From the NCBI GenBank assembly GCA_000620205.1, contig JHVP01000009.1, positions 132,119-196,118 on the forward strand: a DNA stretch of 64,000 nucleotides, given 5' to 3'. A program made the translations under genes and the position numbers. Every line of letters starts with the position of its first letter. The stretch's first letter is position 1. The stretch comes from Geodermatophilaceae bacterium URHA0031. GTDB taxonomy: Bacteria > Actinomycetota > Actinomycetes > Mycobacteriales > Geodermatophilaceae. Of the stretch, positions 43,836-52,016 are shown one piece after another. Under the pieces are notes generated by a model. It had not been told where the DNA came from, searched no databases, and saw only the letters and a list, made by a program, of their open reading frames with translations.

Positions 43836-44699
43836 TCAGGTCGCGGGGTCCCGGTCGGGGAAGCGTGCCTGGGCCAGGGCGTAGACCCCGAACGCGGCGA
43901 ACCCGACCGCGACCGCGGTGAGCAGCCACTGCCCGGTCGGGACGGCGGCTATCGCGTGCATCGCGCCGTCCAGCCCGGTCGCCGTCGACACGTCCTCGGT
44001 CGCGGCGGCGTAGACCAGCAGCCCCCCGGAGACGGCGAAGGCGATGCCCTTGGCCACGTAGCCCACCGACCCGATCCGCTCGATCGACGGCTCCCAGCGG
44101 TCCGGGGCTGCGGCCAGGTCGAGGTCCTTCATGAACCCGCCGGTCAGCCCGCGCACCACCGTGTACAGACCGACGGCGGCCACTCCGACGCCGACGAGGA
44201 CCACGGCCGCGGCGCCGCCGGGGATCTCCAGGGCGTCGTCGGTCAGCTCCCGGAACCGGACGGCGGCGTCGTACTCGGCGCCCACGGCGAAGAAGAGCGC
44301 GGTGACCCCGAGCGCCGCGTAGACCGCACCCTTGGCCACGCACTTGGCGCAGACCAGGGCCGTGCGCAGCCGGGAGGCGGGCCGGAGCAGACCGGTCCAG
44401 ACGCGCAGCACCTCCCCGACCTGCCACAGCGCCAGCGCCAGCATGCCCAGCCCGATCACCCACAGCAGCAGCCGGCCACCGGGGGAGCCGGCCACCGTCT
44501 GCAGCGCGCCGGTCTGGTCGGCGTCCTCGGCGCGCGGGCCCACGGACCAGGCGACCCGGAACGCGAGCCAGCCGATCAGCACGTGCAGGACCCCGTAGGC
44601 CACCAGCCCGACCCGGGCCAGGTGGGTGAGCACCGGGTGGTCGGTCACCGCGCGGGCGCGGGCGACGGCGTGGTGCACCCGGTGCAGGAGGGCGGTCAC
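43836..44699 (-). CDS. DUF1206 membrane protein, paralog 1
   Basis: The 287-aa protein consists of three tandem two-helix units typical of DUF1206: LARVGLVAYGVLHVLIGWLAFRVAW ... LLLWVIGLGMLALALWQVGEVL; then LRTALVCAKCVAKGAVYAALG; then IERIGSVGYVAKGIAFAVSGGLLVY ... TGLDGAMHAI. About six helices span the membrane. Function unknown. GTG 44699 starts 40 bp after the next paralog ends, so the three paralogs probably form one operon read from 46522 downwards. The Ala-Cys residues in CAKCVAKG are unusual among the three copies. Confidence 0.85.
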   Translation of the reverse strand: MTALLHRVHHAVARARAVTDHPVLTHLARVGLVAYGVLHVLIGWLAFRVAWSVGPRAEDADQTGALQTVAGSPGGRLLLWVIGLGMLALALWQVGEVLRVWTGLLRPASRLRTALVCAKCVAKGAVYAALGVTALFFAVGAEYDAAVRFRELTDDALEIPGGAAAVVLVGVGVAAVGLYTVVRGLTGGFMKDLDLAAAPDRWEPSIERIGSVGYVAKGIAFAVSGGLLVYAAATEDVSTATGLDGAMHAIAAVPTGQWLLTAVAVGFAAFGVYALAQARFPDRDPAT

Positions 44700-44739
44700 C
44701 CCGCGAGCGTGCCCGAGGAGGCGGCCGCCCGCTCGGCGG

Positions 44740-45576
44740 TCAGGTGCGCTCGGGGAAGCGGGCGCGGAAGAAGAGGAAGACCCCGTACGCGGCGATGCCC
44801 AGAGCCACCAGCGTGAGCAGCCACTTCCCGAAGGGGGCGTCGAGCACGGTCCGCAGGGCGCCGTCCAGACCGGTCGCCTTGGCCGGGTCGAAGCTGATCG
44901 CCGCCCAGCCGAGGAGGACGCCGACCAGCGCGATGGCGACCCCCTTCGCCGGGTAGCCGACCTGCCCCAGCCGCTCGATGAGCCGCTGCTGCGCGGGCGG
45001 TGCCTGGGCGGTGTCGATCTCCTTCAGGAAGCTCTTGGTCAGCCCCTTGCGCACGAGGTAGACCCCCACCCCGATGATGACCAGGGCGACGACGCCGACG
45101 AGCCACCGGCCGCCGGGCCAGCTGAACACGCCGGAGACCGTCTGCTGCTGCTGACCGGAGCTGGACTTCCCGCCCCCGGTGGCGAACCGGAAGGCCAGCA
45201 CCGCCAGCGCCAGGAACGTGATCGTCTTGGCGACCGCCTTGACGATCTTCGTGATGGCCTTCTTGCGGGCGTCCCCGCTGCCCTTCAAGCCGGCGCGCTG
45301 CCGCAGCACCTCGGCCAACTGCCAGAGCGCCAGCGCGACCAGCCCGAGGGCCAGCACCCACAGCAGCGGCTTGCCGAACGGCTGCTCGGCCAGCGTCGCG
45401 AGCGCGCCGGACTGGTCGGCGGATTGCCCGCCCCCCGCCCAGGCGAGCTGCAGGGCCAGCCAGGCGATGAGCAGGTGCACGACCCCGTAGGCGATCAGCC
45501 CGACGCGGGCCAGGTTCTCCAGCGCGTCGCTGTTGCCCGCGCGGTCGGCGCTGGGCGTGATCCCCGAACTGGTCAC
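44740..45576 (-). CDS. DUF1206 membrane protein, paralog 2
   Basis: This 278-aa paralog has the same three repeats: ARVGLIAYGVVHLLIAWLALQLAW, ITKIVKAVAKTITFLALAVLA, and IERLGQVGYPAKGVAIALVGVLLGW with ATGLDGALRTVLDAPFGKWLL. The ADQSGALATLAEQPFGKPLLWVLALG stretch is nearly superposable on the equivalent part of paralogs 1 and 3. A Gly/Ser/Gln-rich loop (GGGKSSSGQQQQ) is specific to this copy. GTG 45576 is supported by GAAGGGA about 8 nt upstream; an in-frame start at 45657 would add low-complexity residues. Confidence 0.85.
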   Translation of the reverse strand: MTSSGITPSADRAGNSDALENLARVGLIAYGVVHLLIAWLALQLAWAGGGQSADQSGALATLAEQPFGKPLLWVLALGLVALALWQLAEVLRQRAGLKGSGDARKKAITKIVKAVAKTITFLALAVLAFRFATGGGKSSSGQQQQTVSGVFSWPGGRWLVGVVALVIIGVGVYLVRKGLTKSFLKEIDTAQAPPAQQRLIERLGQVGYPAKGVAIALVGVLLGWAAISFDPAKATGLDGALRTVLDAPFGKWLLTLVALGIAAYGVFLFFRARFPERT

Positions 45577-45691
45577 GGTGTGGGTCCCTTCGGTCGCGGG
45601 AGCGGACGGCGCCCGGGATCCGGTGCTCTCTCCCCGTGGAAGATCAGGTTGACACAACCGCAGGTCGGATGCGCCCCGGACAGGCGCGGCG

Positions 45692-46522
45692 TCAGCTGAC
45701 CGGGTGACGGGCGCGGGCGAAGCAGTAGACGCTGAACAGCCCGATGCCCGCCGCGATCGCGGACAGCAGCTCGGGCCCGTAGCGGGCCATGGCGAGCGCG
45801 CGGACGGCGCCGTCCAGCCCGGTCGCCTGACCCGAGTCGACGGTGACGCCGGCCCAGACCAGCACCCCGCCGACGAGCACGAACGCGACGCCCTTGGTGA
45901 CGAAGGCGACCTGACAGGCCCAGCGGACCCCGCGCCGGACCCGCCGGTCGAACGGTGCCAGGTCCAGCTCGCTGGTGAACGCCGCCCGCCAGCCCTTCTG
46001 CACCTGGTAGCCGCCGATCCCGAGGGTGACCAGACCGGCGGCGACGACCAGCAGCTGGCCGAAGGGCAGCCCCAGCACCCCGCGGGCGGAGGCCTGCTCG
46101 TCGGCGCGCATCCCGCCGCCGCTCAGCGCGGCCCGCGCGGTGAGCACCGCCAGGTACCCGTAGACCAGGGCCGTGCCCCCGCTGCGGAGCAGCTGGAGCA
46201 GCACCCGGCGCCGGTCGGGTCCCGGTGGCGGGACGGACCGGCGGTGCCGCAGGACCTCGACGGCCTGCCAGACACCCAGCGCGGTGAAGCCCAGCGTGAG
46301 CGCGCCCAGCACGACCGGGCCGGCGGGCGAGCCGGCCAGCACGGCGAGCGCACCGGTGGCGTCGGCGGGTCGGCCCGCGTCGCCGCTCCGCCCCCAGGCC
46401 AGCTGCACCGCGAGCCAGGCCACCAGCAGGTGGACGACGCCGTACCCGACGAACCCCACCGCGGCCAGCCGGCGCAGCGTGCTGCTCCGCGCGGCCTGGT
46501 GCGCCGCCTGCCCCGTGCCCAC
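45692..46522 (-). CDS. DUF1206 membrane protein, paralog 3
   Basis: This 276-aa paralog has LRRLAAVGFVGYGVVHLLVAWLAVQLAWG, VLLQLLRSGGTALVYGYLAVLT and CQVAFVTKGVAFVLVGGVLVWAG with ATGLDGAVRALAMARYG. It is the first gene of the tandem cluster. GTG 46522 has GGAG at 6 nt. The cytosolic loops are more Arg-rich (RHRRSVPPPGPDRRRV, FDRRVRRGVRW) than in the other copies. The protein ends FARARHPVS, matching FRARFPER and AQARFPDR of the other two, which shows the shared C-terminus. Confidence 0.83.
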   Translation of the reverse strand: MGTGQAAHQAARSSTLRRLAAVGFVGYGVVHLLVAWLAVQLAWGRSGDAGRPADATGALAVLAGSPAGPVVLGALTLGFTALGVWQAVEVLRHRRSVPPPGPDRRRVLLQLLRSGGTALVYGYLAVLTARAALSGGGMRADEQASARGVLGLPFGQLLVVAAGLVTLGIGGYQVQKGWRAAFTSELDLAPFDRRVRRGVRWACQVAFVTKGVAFVLVGGVLVWAGVTVDSGQATGLDGAVRALAMARYGPELLSAIAAGIGLFSVYCFARARHPVS

Positions 46523-46624
46523 CCCGTGCTCCGCTCCGGACCGGTCCTGGGTCCGCGGCCAGCGTTCCACGCGGACGGACGGTGCGCCTGGGTGCCACGG
46601 TCGCCGGTGGGGGAGACTGGGCGC

Positions 46625-47263
46625 GTGACGAACGCCGTGACCGCCGGCCGGCTGGCCGGAGCCCCCGCCGCCCCGCCCACGCCGCAGGAGGCCCGGTCGA
46701 CCTGGCCGCGGATGGCCGCCCTCGGCGCTGCCCTGCTGGTGCTCGGTGTGCTGGCGCTGACCTGGTCCGGGGTCGGGCCACGGCTGCTGCTGGCGGCGCT
46801 CGGCGTGTTCGCCGTCGTCCGCGGCGTCGTCCTGCTCCGCAGCGCCCGCGCCGGTGAGGTGGAGCGGTCCGCGGCGGTCCTCGGCGCCGGTGCGGTCTGG
46901 GTGGGCCTCGTCCTCGCCGCACTGGCGCTGGTGTCGGCCACCACCGCGGGCTGGGCGCTCGTCGCCGCCGTCGTCCTGCTGCCGGTGCTGGCCGCCGCGG
47001 TGGCCGCCCGCCGCGCCGCACGGGTCGGCGCCGCGGTGGTCGTCGCCGGCGCCGCCCTCGCGCTCGGGCTGCTCGCCGGCACCGACGCCCTGCTGGCCAC
47101 CGGGCGGGTCGTCGTCGGCGTGGTCGTGGCGGCGCTCGGGCTGGCCAACCTCGCCGGTGCCGCCGGGATGGCCCGGATCGCCCGCCGGCCGGCGCCCGCC
47201 CCGGTGGCGGCCGGCTGCGGTGGGTGCGCCTGCGGCGCCGGGGGCTGCGGCGCGCTCGGCTGA
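46625..47263 (+). CDS. Polytopic membrane protein with Cys-rich C-terminus (HdeD/DUF308-like)
   Basis: The 212-aa protein has six hydrophobic segments in pairs: MAALGAALLVLGVLALTW, LLLAALGVFAVVRGVVLL, VWVGLVLAALALVSA, WALVAAVVLLPVLAAAVAA, GAAVVVAGAALALGLLAG and VVVGVVVAALGLANLAGAAG. This resembles the HdeD/DUF308 repeat. The C-terminus CGGCACGAGGCG has four cysteines in nine residues and could bind metal or a cofactor on the inner face. GTG 46625 lies 6 nt after GAGACT (46613-46618). It is divergent from the DUF1206 cluster with 102 bp between. Function unknown. Confidence 0.7.
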   Translation: MTNAVTAGRLAGAPAAPPTPQEARSTWPRMAALGAALLVLGVLALTWSGVGPRLLLAALGVFAVVRGVVLLRSARAGEVERSAAVLGAGAVWVGLVLAALALVSATTAGWALVAAVVLLPVLAAAVAARRAARVGAAVVVAGAALALGLLAGTDALLATGRVVVGVVVAALGLANLAGAAGMARIARRPAPAPVAAGCGGCACGAGGCGALG

Positions 47264-47403
47264 CCCGGGCGCGTCCCCCAGTCGTTCCGTGCCGGACACC
47301 TCCCCGTCATCGGACCGACCTAGCGTCGTCCGTGCGGTGGGCCGGCGATCCCGACCCGCCGGTGGAGCGGCCGCGACCGTCGGCCGGCACGGAGGAGGGG
47401 GAC

Positions 47404-47505
47404 ATGCGCACCATCGAACGAACGGTGTGGACCTGCGAGAACTGCAGGCACACCAACGCCGCTGACCGCAAGCGGTGCACCGACTGCGGCACCACCCGGC
47501 ACTGA
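47404..47505 (+). CDS. 33-residue RanBP2-type zinc-finger peptide
   Basis: This tiny protein is almost entirely one zinc finger: W9-T-C11-x2-C14-x10-C25-x2-C28, with the Trp and Asn-Thr (HTNAADRKRC) typical of RanBP2/zinc-ribbon-like fingers that bind single-stranded RNA or proteins. ATG 47404 follows a strong GGAGGAGGGGG at about 3-9 nt, which supports real translation. It lies 91 bp before the catalase-fold-like gene. A stand-alone finger of this size may act as an adaptor; the partner is unknown. Confidence 0.65.
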   Translation: MRTIERTVWTCENCRHTNAADRKRCTDCGTTRH

Positions 47506-47595
47506 GCACCGAGGCCCGCGACCGCGCGCGACGAGGCGCCGGTACGTGGGCACCCGCAGGAGTGACCTGACCTCCCGGGGGGAACCCCCGCAGCC

Positions 47596-48282
47596 ATGGC
47601 AGACCTCGCGGACACCGCCGGCCGACTGGTCGCCGGGCCCGTCGCCGCACTGACCCGGGTCCGAGGCGCCAAGCCGATGCACCCCCGCGGCGTCCTGTTC
47701 GCCGGGGTGCTGAGCCGGACCGGGCTGACCGGCGGCATCCCCTGGCTGGAGGGCACCGGCCGCGACGACGTCCTGGTCCGGATCTCCCGCGGCGCCGGGC
47801 TGCCCCCCGCGCTGCCCGACCTGCTCGGCCTCGCCGTCCGGGTCCCGGGGGAGCGGCCGGTCGACCTGCTGCTCTCCTCGACCGGGCGCGGGCCGTGGAG
47901 CCGGCGGGTGCCGGTGCTGCGCCGGGACGCGGCGACCACCTACGGCTCGATCATGGCCTACCGCAGCCCCGCCGGGCCGGTGTGGCTGTCCGCCGACCCC
48001 ACCGGCGGACCGCTGCCCGCCGCCGGCGACCGGCTGGCCGCGGCCGCGCCCGGCCGGGTCGTCACGCTGTCGGCCGCCGTCGGCCGGGGCCCGTGGGAGC
48101 CGTTCGGCAGCGTGACCCTGGGGGAGCCGAGCACGCCGCCGGACCCGGAGCTGCCCTTCGACGCGGTCCGGCACGCCCCGCCGGGGCTGGTCGCCGACGG
48201 CCCGCTCGCCCGGTTCCGCCGCCCCGCGTACGCCGCGGCCCGCGCCGCCCGCGGGGTCGCGCTGGAGACCGGCCCGCGGTGA
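47596..48282 (+). CDS. Catalase-fold-like protein, short
   Basis: The 228-aa protein resembles the N-terminal half of catalase-fold proteins. MHPRGVLFAGVLSRTG recalls the distal-histidine segment (H-x-x-G-x3-G-x-F), and DDVLVRISRGAGLPPALPDLLGLAVRV recalls the catalase VRFS...D..G.A.R region. The proximal Tyr region and full barrel are not evident, so it may bind haem differently or not at all. ATG 47596. Its stop overlaps the start of the SIR2-fusion gene (GTGA, 48279-48282), implying translational coupling. With a CYP152-type peroxygenase two genes on, a peroxide-related role is plausible but inferred. Confidence 0.6.
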   Translation: MADLADTAGRLVAGPVAALTRVRGAKPMHPRGVLFAGVLSRTGLTGGIPWLEGTGRDDVLVRISRGAGLPPALPDLLGLAVRVPGERPVDLLLSSTGRGPWSRRVPVLRRDAATTYGSIMAYRSPAGPVWLSADPTGGPLPAAGDRLAAAAPGRVVTLSAAVGRGPWEPFGSVTLGEPSTPPDPELPFDAVRHAPPGLVADGPLARFRRPAYAAARAARGVALETGPR

Positions 48283-49880
48283 GCGGTCACGTCTTCGTCG
48301 TCGGCGCGGACCTGACCCGGCTGTCCTGCGACGACGTCGTCGTCCCCACCGACCGGTCCCGGCGGGTGACCGCGAGCTGGGTCCCGCTGCTGCCGGCGGA
48401 CGCCGTGGCGGAGCAGGACGAGGACGGGGCGTGCGTGACCGGCACCTGGCGCGGTGCGGAACGCGTGCACGAGGTGCCCGGCTGCGGCGACCGGCGCGCC
48501 TGGCTGGTCGACACCGTCGACCCCGACGGCTCCCGGGACGGCGAGCGGGGGCTCGGCTGGCTGCTCGACGGCGCCCGCGAGGTGCTGGCCGCGGTCGCCC
48601 GGCGCGACGTCCCGGCACCCGTGCACGGGCGGGCCCGCCGGCTGGTCGGGCTCCCGGCGCTGGGGACCGGCTGGGGCGGCGCCGCCGGGCAGCGGGGCGC
48701 GCTGCTCCAGCAGCTGCTGCCGGTGCTCCGTCAGGCCGCCGACGAGCACGGCTACGACATCGCGCTCGTGCTCCGCCGGCCCAGCGACCTGGCCGCCGCC
48801 CAGCGGGTCCGGCGCGGCGACGGTGACGGCTGGCGGCTGCCGGAGGCGCTGGCCGTGCTCGCGGAGGACCTGGGCCGGCGGGCGCGCGAGGGGGAGCTGG
48901 CCGTCTTCCTCGGCGCCGGCGTCAGCGCCGCGGCCGGGCTGCCCACCTGGGAGCAGCTGCTCGCAGAGCTCGCCGTCCGCGCCGGCCTGGACGACGCGTC
49001 GCGCGCCGGGCTGTCCGGCCTCCCGCCGCAGGACGCCGCCGCCCTGCTGGCCCGGGCGCTCGGCCGCGAGGAGCTGACCGCCTACGTGCAGGAGCGCTTC
49101 GGCCCGGGTCCGTACTCGCTGGCGCACGCGTTGGTCGCCGCACTGCCGGTGCGCGAGTTCGTGACCACCAACTACGACCCGCTGGTGGAGCTGGCCGCTG
49201 CGGACATCGGTCGGCCGATGCGGGTGCTGCCGTTCGAGGAGGCCGCGCCGGGTGCGCCCTGGCTGCTCAAGCTGCACGGCGACGCCGCCCACCCGGACAG
49301 CGTCGTGCTGACCCGCGAGCAGTACCTGGAGTTCGGTGACCACCGCAGCGCCCTGGCCGGGGTCCTGCAGTCGCTGCTGCTCACCCGGCACGTGCTCTTC
49401 CTGGGCACCTCGATGCTGGACGACGACCTGATCCGGATCGCCCACCAGGTGCGCAGCGTGCTGCCGGTGCCCGACTCCGCGGAGCGGCGGCCCGACTCCG
49501 CGGAGCGGCGGCCCGACTCCGCGGAGCGGCGGCGCAGTGGCACCGTGCTCGCGCTGCGGGAGGACCCGGTGCGCGCGCGGCTGTGGGAGCGGGACGTGGC
49601 GACGGTGGCGATGACCGGCGCGGCGGAGGCGGCCGACGTCCCCCCGGCCGAGGCGGCCCGCCGGCTCGAGGTGCTGCTGGACCTGCTCGGCTGCCTGGCC
49701 ACCCGGCCGACCGGCTACCTGCTCGACCCGGCCTACCGCGGCCTGCTGGACGAGGAGGAGACCGCGCTGGCCGACGCGCTGACCGACGCCTCGGCGGCGC
49801 TCGGCGGCGGGACGGGGCAGAGCTGGGCCGGGCAGGAGGTGCTGCGGCTGCTGCGCGAGCTCGGCCAGGGCGACGGTTGA
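48279..49880 (+). CDS. Macro-like domain fused to a SIR2-family domain
   Basis: The 533-aa protein has two parts. Residues 1-195 look like a diverged macro (ADP-ribose-binding) fold: HVFVVGADLTRLSCDDVVVPTD at the N-terminus and RLVGLPALGTGWGGAAGQRGALLQQL late, with the usual Asn-Ala-Asn loop replaced by PTDR. Residues about 206-430 form a SIR2_2-type NAD+-binding domain: AVFLGAGVSAAAGLPTWEQL, FVTTNYDPLVEL (Asn298), LLKLHGDA (His333) and VLFLGTSMLDDDLI. The NAD+-cleaving Asn and His are present, so NADase or deacylase activity is possible. A 21-bp tandem triplication (49470-49532) repeats PDSAERR in a loop. A helical C-terminus follows. SIR2_2 NADases are known in antiphage systems (Thoeris, DSR), but no viral-defence partner is seen here. 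Confidence 0.75.
   Translation: MSGHVFVVGADLTRLSCDDVVVPTDRSRRVTASWVPLLPADAVAEQDEDGACVTGTWRGAERVHEVPGCGDRRAWLVDTVDPDGSRDGERGLGWLLDGAREVLAAVARRDVPAPVHGRARRLVGLPALGTGWGGAAGQRGALLQQLLPVLRQAADEHGYDIALVLRRPSDLAAAQRVRRGDGDGWRLPEALAVLAEDLGRRAREGELAVFLGAGVSAAAGLPTWEQLLAELAVRAGLDDASRAGLSGLPPQDAAALLARALGREELTAYVQERFGPGPYSLAHALVAALPVREFVTTNYDPLVELAAADIGRPMRVLPFEEAAPGAPWLLKLHGDAAHPDSVVLTREQYLEFGDHRSALAGVLQSLLLTRHVLFLGTSMLDDDLIRIAHQVRSVLPVPDSAERRPDSAERRPDSAERRRSGTVLALREDPVRARLWERDVATVAMTGAAEAADVPPAEAARRLEVLLDLLGCLATRPTGYLLDPAYRGLLDEEETALADALTDASAALGGGTGQSWAGQEVLRLLRELGQGDG
49470..49532 (+). repeat. Three tandem copies of a 21-bp unit inside the SIR2-fusion gene
   Basis: Units 49470-49490, 49491-49511 and 49512-49532 are identical (CCCGACTCCGCGGAGCGGCG then G). 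They keep frame and encode three PDSAERR heptads between the last conserved SIR2 strand and the C-terminal helices. Perfect identity points to recent slippage. Confidence 0.9.
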
Positions 49881-49917
49881 CCGTTTCCCGCAGCGCTCGC
49901 CGGGCAGTGCACCCCGC

Positions 49918-51168
49918 ATGCGCCGGCCCCGCCTCGACCAGTCCCTCCCCGTGCTCGCCAAGGGCTACGCCTGGCTGCCCGACCGCCGGCGCACGGCGGG
50001 CCGGGACACCGTGCAGACCCGGCTGTTGGGGGGCCGCCGGACGCTCGGGGTCGCGGGGCCGGCCGGTGCCCGGTTCCTCTACGACGAGGACCACGTCCGG
50101 CGCAGCGGTGCCCTGCCCGAGCCGGTGGTCAGCACCCTGTTCGGCCACGGCGCGGTGCACACCCTGGACGGCGAACCGCACCGGGTGCGCAAGGCGATGT
50201 TCGTGCAGCTGCTGGTGGACGGTGACACCACCGACCTCGTGGACCGGGTGGGCGCCGCCTGGGACGCCGCCGTGCCGCGCTGGGCCGCCCTGCCGCAGGT
50301 CGTGCTGATGGACGAGGCGGCCCGGGTGCTCGCCCGGGGCGTGTGCGACTGGGCAGGCGTCCCGGTGTCCGACGAGGAGCTGCCGGCCCTGGCCGGTGAC
50401 CTGACCACGCTGGTCGACGGCTTCGCCACCGGAGCCCCGCGGCACTGGCGGGCCCGGCGGGTGCGGCAGCGGCGTGAGGCGTGGCTGGCCGGCATCGTCG
50501 ACGCGGTGCGCGCCGGCGAGCGCACCGCGCCGACCGGGTCGGTCCTCGACGTGGTCGCCACCCACCGCGACTCCGAGGGCGAGCTGCTCGATCCGCGGGT
50601 GGCCGCCGTCGAGGTGCTCAACGTCGTCCGGCCCACCGTCGCGGTCAGCTGGTTCGTCGGCTTCACCGCGCACGCGCTGCACCGGTGGCCGGCCTCCCGG
50701 GACCGGTTGCGGGCCGGGGGCGCCTACGCCACCGCGTTCGCCCACGAGGTGCGCCGCTACTACCCGTTCGCGCCGTTCATCGGCGGCCGGGCCCCGCGGG
50801 AGGTGGAGTGGGACGGCGAGCGGGTGCCGGCCGGGTCGATGGTGCTGCTGGACCTGTTCGGTCAGGACCACGACCCGGAGCTGTTCCCCGAGCCCTACGC
50901 CTTCCGTCCCGAGCGGTTCCTGACCGAGGACGGCGACCGGGTGCGCGACATCGGTCCGTGGGAGCTGGTGCCGCAGGGGGCCGGCGACCCGCGCACCGGT
51001 CACCGCTGCCCGGGGGAGGACGTCACGGTGGCGCTGCTGGCCTCGCTCGCCGTCCGGCTGGCCCGCCTGGAGTACCGGCTGCCCGACCAGGACCTGACCA
51101 TCTCGTTGCGCCGGATCCCGGCCCGGCCGGCCAGCGGGGTGGTGCTCAGCGACGTCCGGCCGGGGTGA
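49918..51168 (+). CDS. Cytochrome P450 of the CYP152 peroxygenase type
   Basis: CYP152 enzymes use hydrogen peroxide directly to hydroxylate or decarboxylate fatty acids. The 416-aa protein has the CYP152 hallmark Arg-Pro in the I-helix (VLNVVRPTVAVSWF, Arg238), replacing the acid-Thr pair of ordinary P450s, so that the substrate carboxylate can serve as the acid-base catalyst. The family haem loop is GAGDPRTGHRCPGED with axial Cys364. VHTLDGEPHRVRKAMF and EVRRYYPFAPFIGGRA match P450-BSbeta/OleT. ATG 49918 is 37 bp after the SIR2-fusion gene, so it is likely in the same transcript. Product chemistry (alpha-/beta-hydroxy acid or alkene) cannot be read. Confidence 0.92.
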   Translation: MRRPRLDQSLPVLAKGYAWLPDRRRTAGRDTVQTRLLGGRRTLGVAGPAGARFLYDEDHVRRSGALPEPVVSTLFGHGAVHTLDGEPHRVRKAMFVQLLVDGDTTDLVDRVGAAWDAAVPRWAALPQVVLMDEAARVLARGVCDWAGVPVSDEELPALAGDLTTLVDGFATGAPRHWRARRVRQRREAWLAGIVDAVRAGERTAPTGSVLDVVATHRDSEGELLDPRVAAVEVLNVVRPTVAVSWFVGFTAHALHRWPASRDRLRAGGAYATAFAHEVRRYYPFAPFIGGRAPREVEWDGERVPAGSMVLLDLFGQDHDPELFPEPYAFRPERFLTEDGDRVRDIGPWELVPQGAGDPRTGHRCPGEDVTVALLASLAVRLARLEYRLPDQDLTISLRRIPARPASGVVLSDVRPG

Positions 51169-51224
51169 CCGGCAGGTCCGCAGCAGGCTGGTAACGGAAC
51201 CGCACAGTCGCGTACCGTCCGAGC

Positions 51225-52016
51225 ATGAACGTCCGCGCACGGAACGACGTCCGTGTGAGTGGTGCGGTGGGTGCCCGCCCCATGGTCTTCGCCCACGGCT
51301 ACGGCTGCGACCAGAACATGTGGCGGTTCATCACCCCCGACTTCGCGGTCGACCACCGGGTGGTCACCTTCGACCACGTCGGCTTCGGGAACTCCGACCT
51401 GTCGGCCTACGACCCGGCCCGGTACGGGTCCCTGCACGGGTACGCCGCCGACGTCGTCGAGGTCATGCGTGACCTGGAGCTGACCGACGCCGTGTTCGTC
51501 GGCCACTCGGTCAGCGCCATGATCGGCGTGCTGGCCCACGCCCGGGCGCCGGAGCTGTTCGGCGCGATGGTGATGGTGGGTCCCAGCGCCCGGTACGTCG
51601 ACGACGGCGACTACCGCGGCGGGTTCAGCCGCGGGCAGATCCGGGATCTGCTGGACAACCTGGACGCCAACCACCTCGGCTGGTCCACCGCGATGGCCCC
51701 GGTCATCATGGGCAACCCGGACCGGCCCGAGCTGACCGAGGAGCTGACCAACAGCTTCTGCCGGACCGACCCCGACGTCGCGCGCCAGTTCGCCCGGGTG
51801 TCCTTCCTCTCCGACAACCGCGCCGACCTGCCCGGCGTCGACGTCCCGTCCTTGGTGCTGCAGTGCTCCGAGGACGTCATCGCCCCCGAGTCTGCCGGTC
51901 GCTACGTCGCCGAGCACGTCCCCCACGCCAGCTTCACGCAGCTGGCGGCGACCGGGCACTGCCCGCACCTCAGCGCCCCGGAGGAGACCACCGCCGCCAT
52001 CCGGGCGTGGCTGTGA
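51225..52016 (+). CDS. rsbQ: RsbQ-type alpha/beta hydrolase, activator of the RsbP phosphatase
   Basis: RsbQ is required with RsbP for the energy-stress branch of SigB activation in Bacillus subtilis. The 263-aa protein starts MNVRARNDVRVSG and has MVFAHGYGCDQNMWRFITPDF, THVGFGNSDLSAY-like VVTFDHVGFGNSDLSAYDP, nucleophile elbow FVGHSVSAMIG, LVLQCSEDVIAPE with the acid residue, and His in ATGHCPHLSAP. The whole order is that of RsbQ. ATG 51225 lies 6 nt after TACCGT (51213-51218); GGAAC (51196-51200) upstream may belong to another sigma class. Its stop overlaps the rsbP-like start (GTGA), so the pair is translationally coupled. Confidence 0.92.
   Translation: MNVRARNDVRVSGAVGARPMVFAHGYGCDQNMWRFITPDFAVDHRVVTFDHVGFGNSDLSAYDPARYGSLHGYAADVVEVMRDLELTDAVFVGHSVSAMIGVLAHARAPELFGAMVMVGPSARYVDDGDYRGGFSRGQIRDLLDNLDANHLGWSTAMAPVIMGNPDRPELTEELTNSFCRTDPDVARQFARVSFLSDNRADLPGVDVPSLVLQCSEDVIAPESAGRYVAEHVPHASFTQLAATGHCPHLSAPEETTAAIRAWL

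Noticed and set aside
48279-49880. Reading the SIR2 fusion as a full antiphage (Thoeris/DSR) system
   Set aside because: No TIR partner, SLOG domain, or other defence gene or mobile element is nearby; only the SIR2_2 domain supports the idea.
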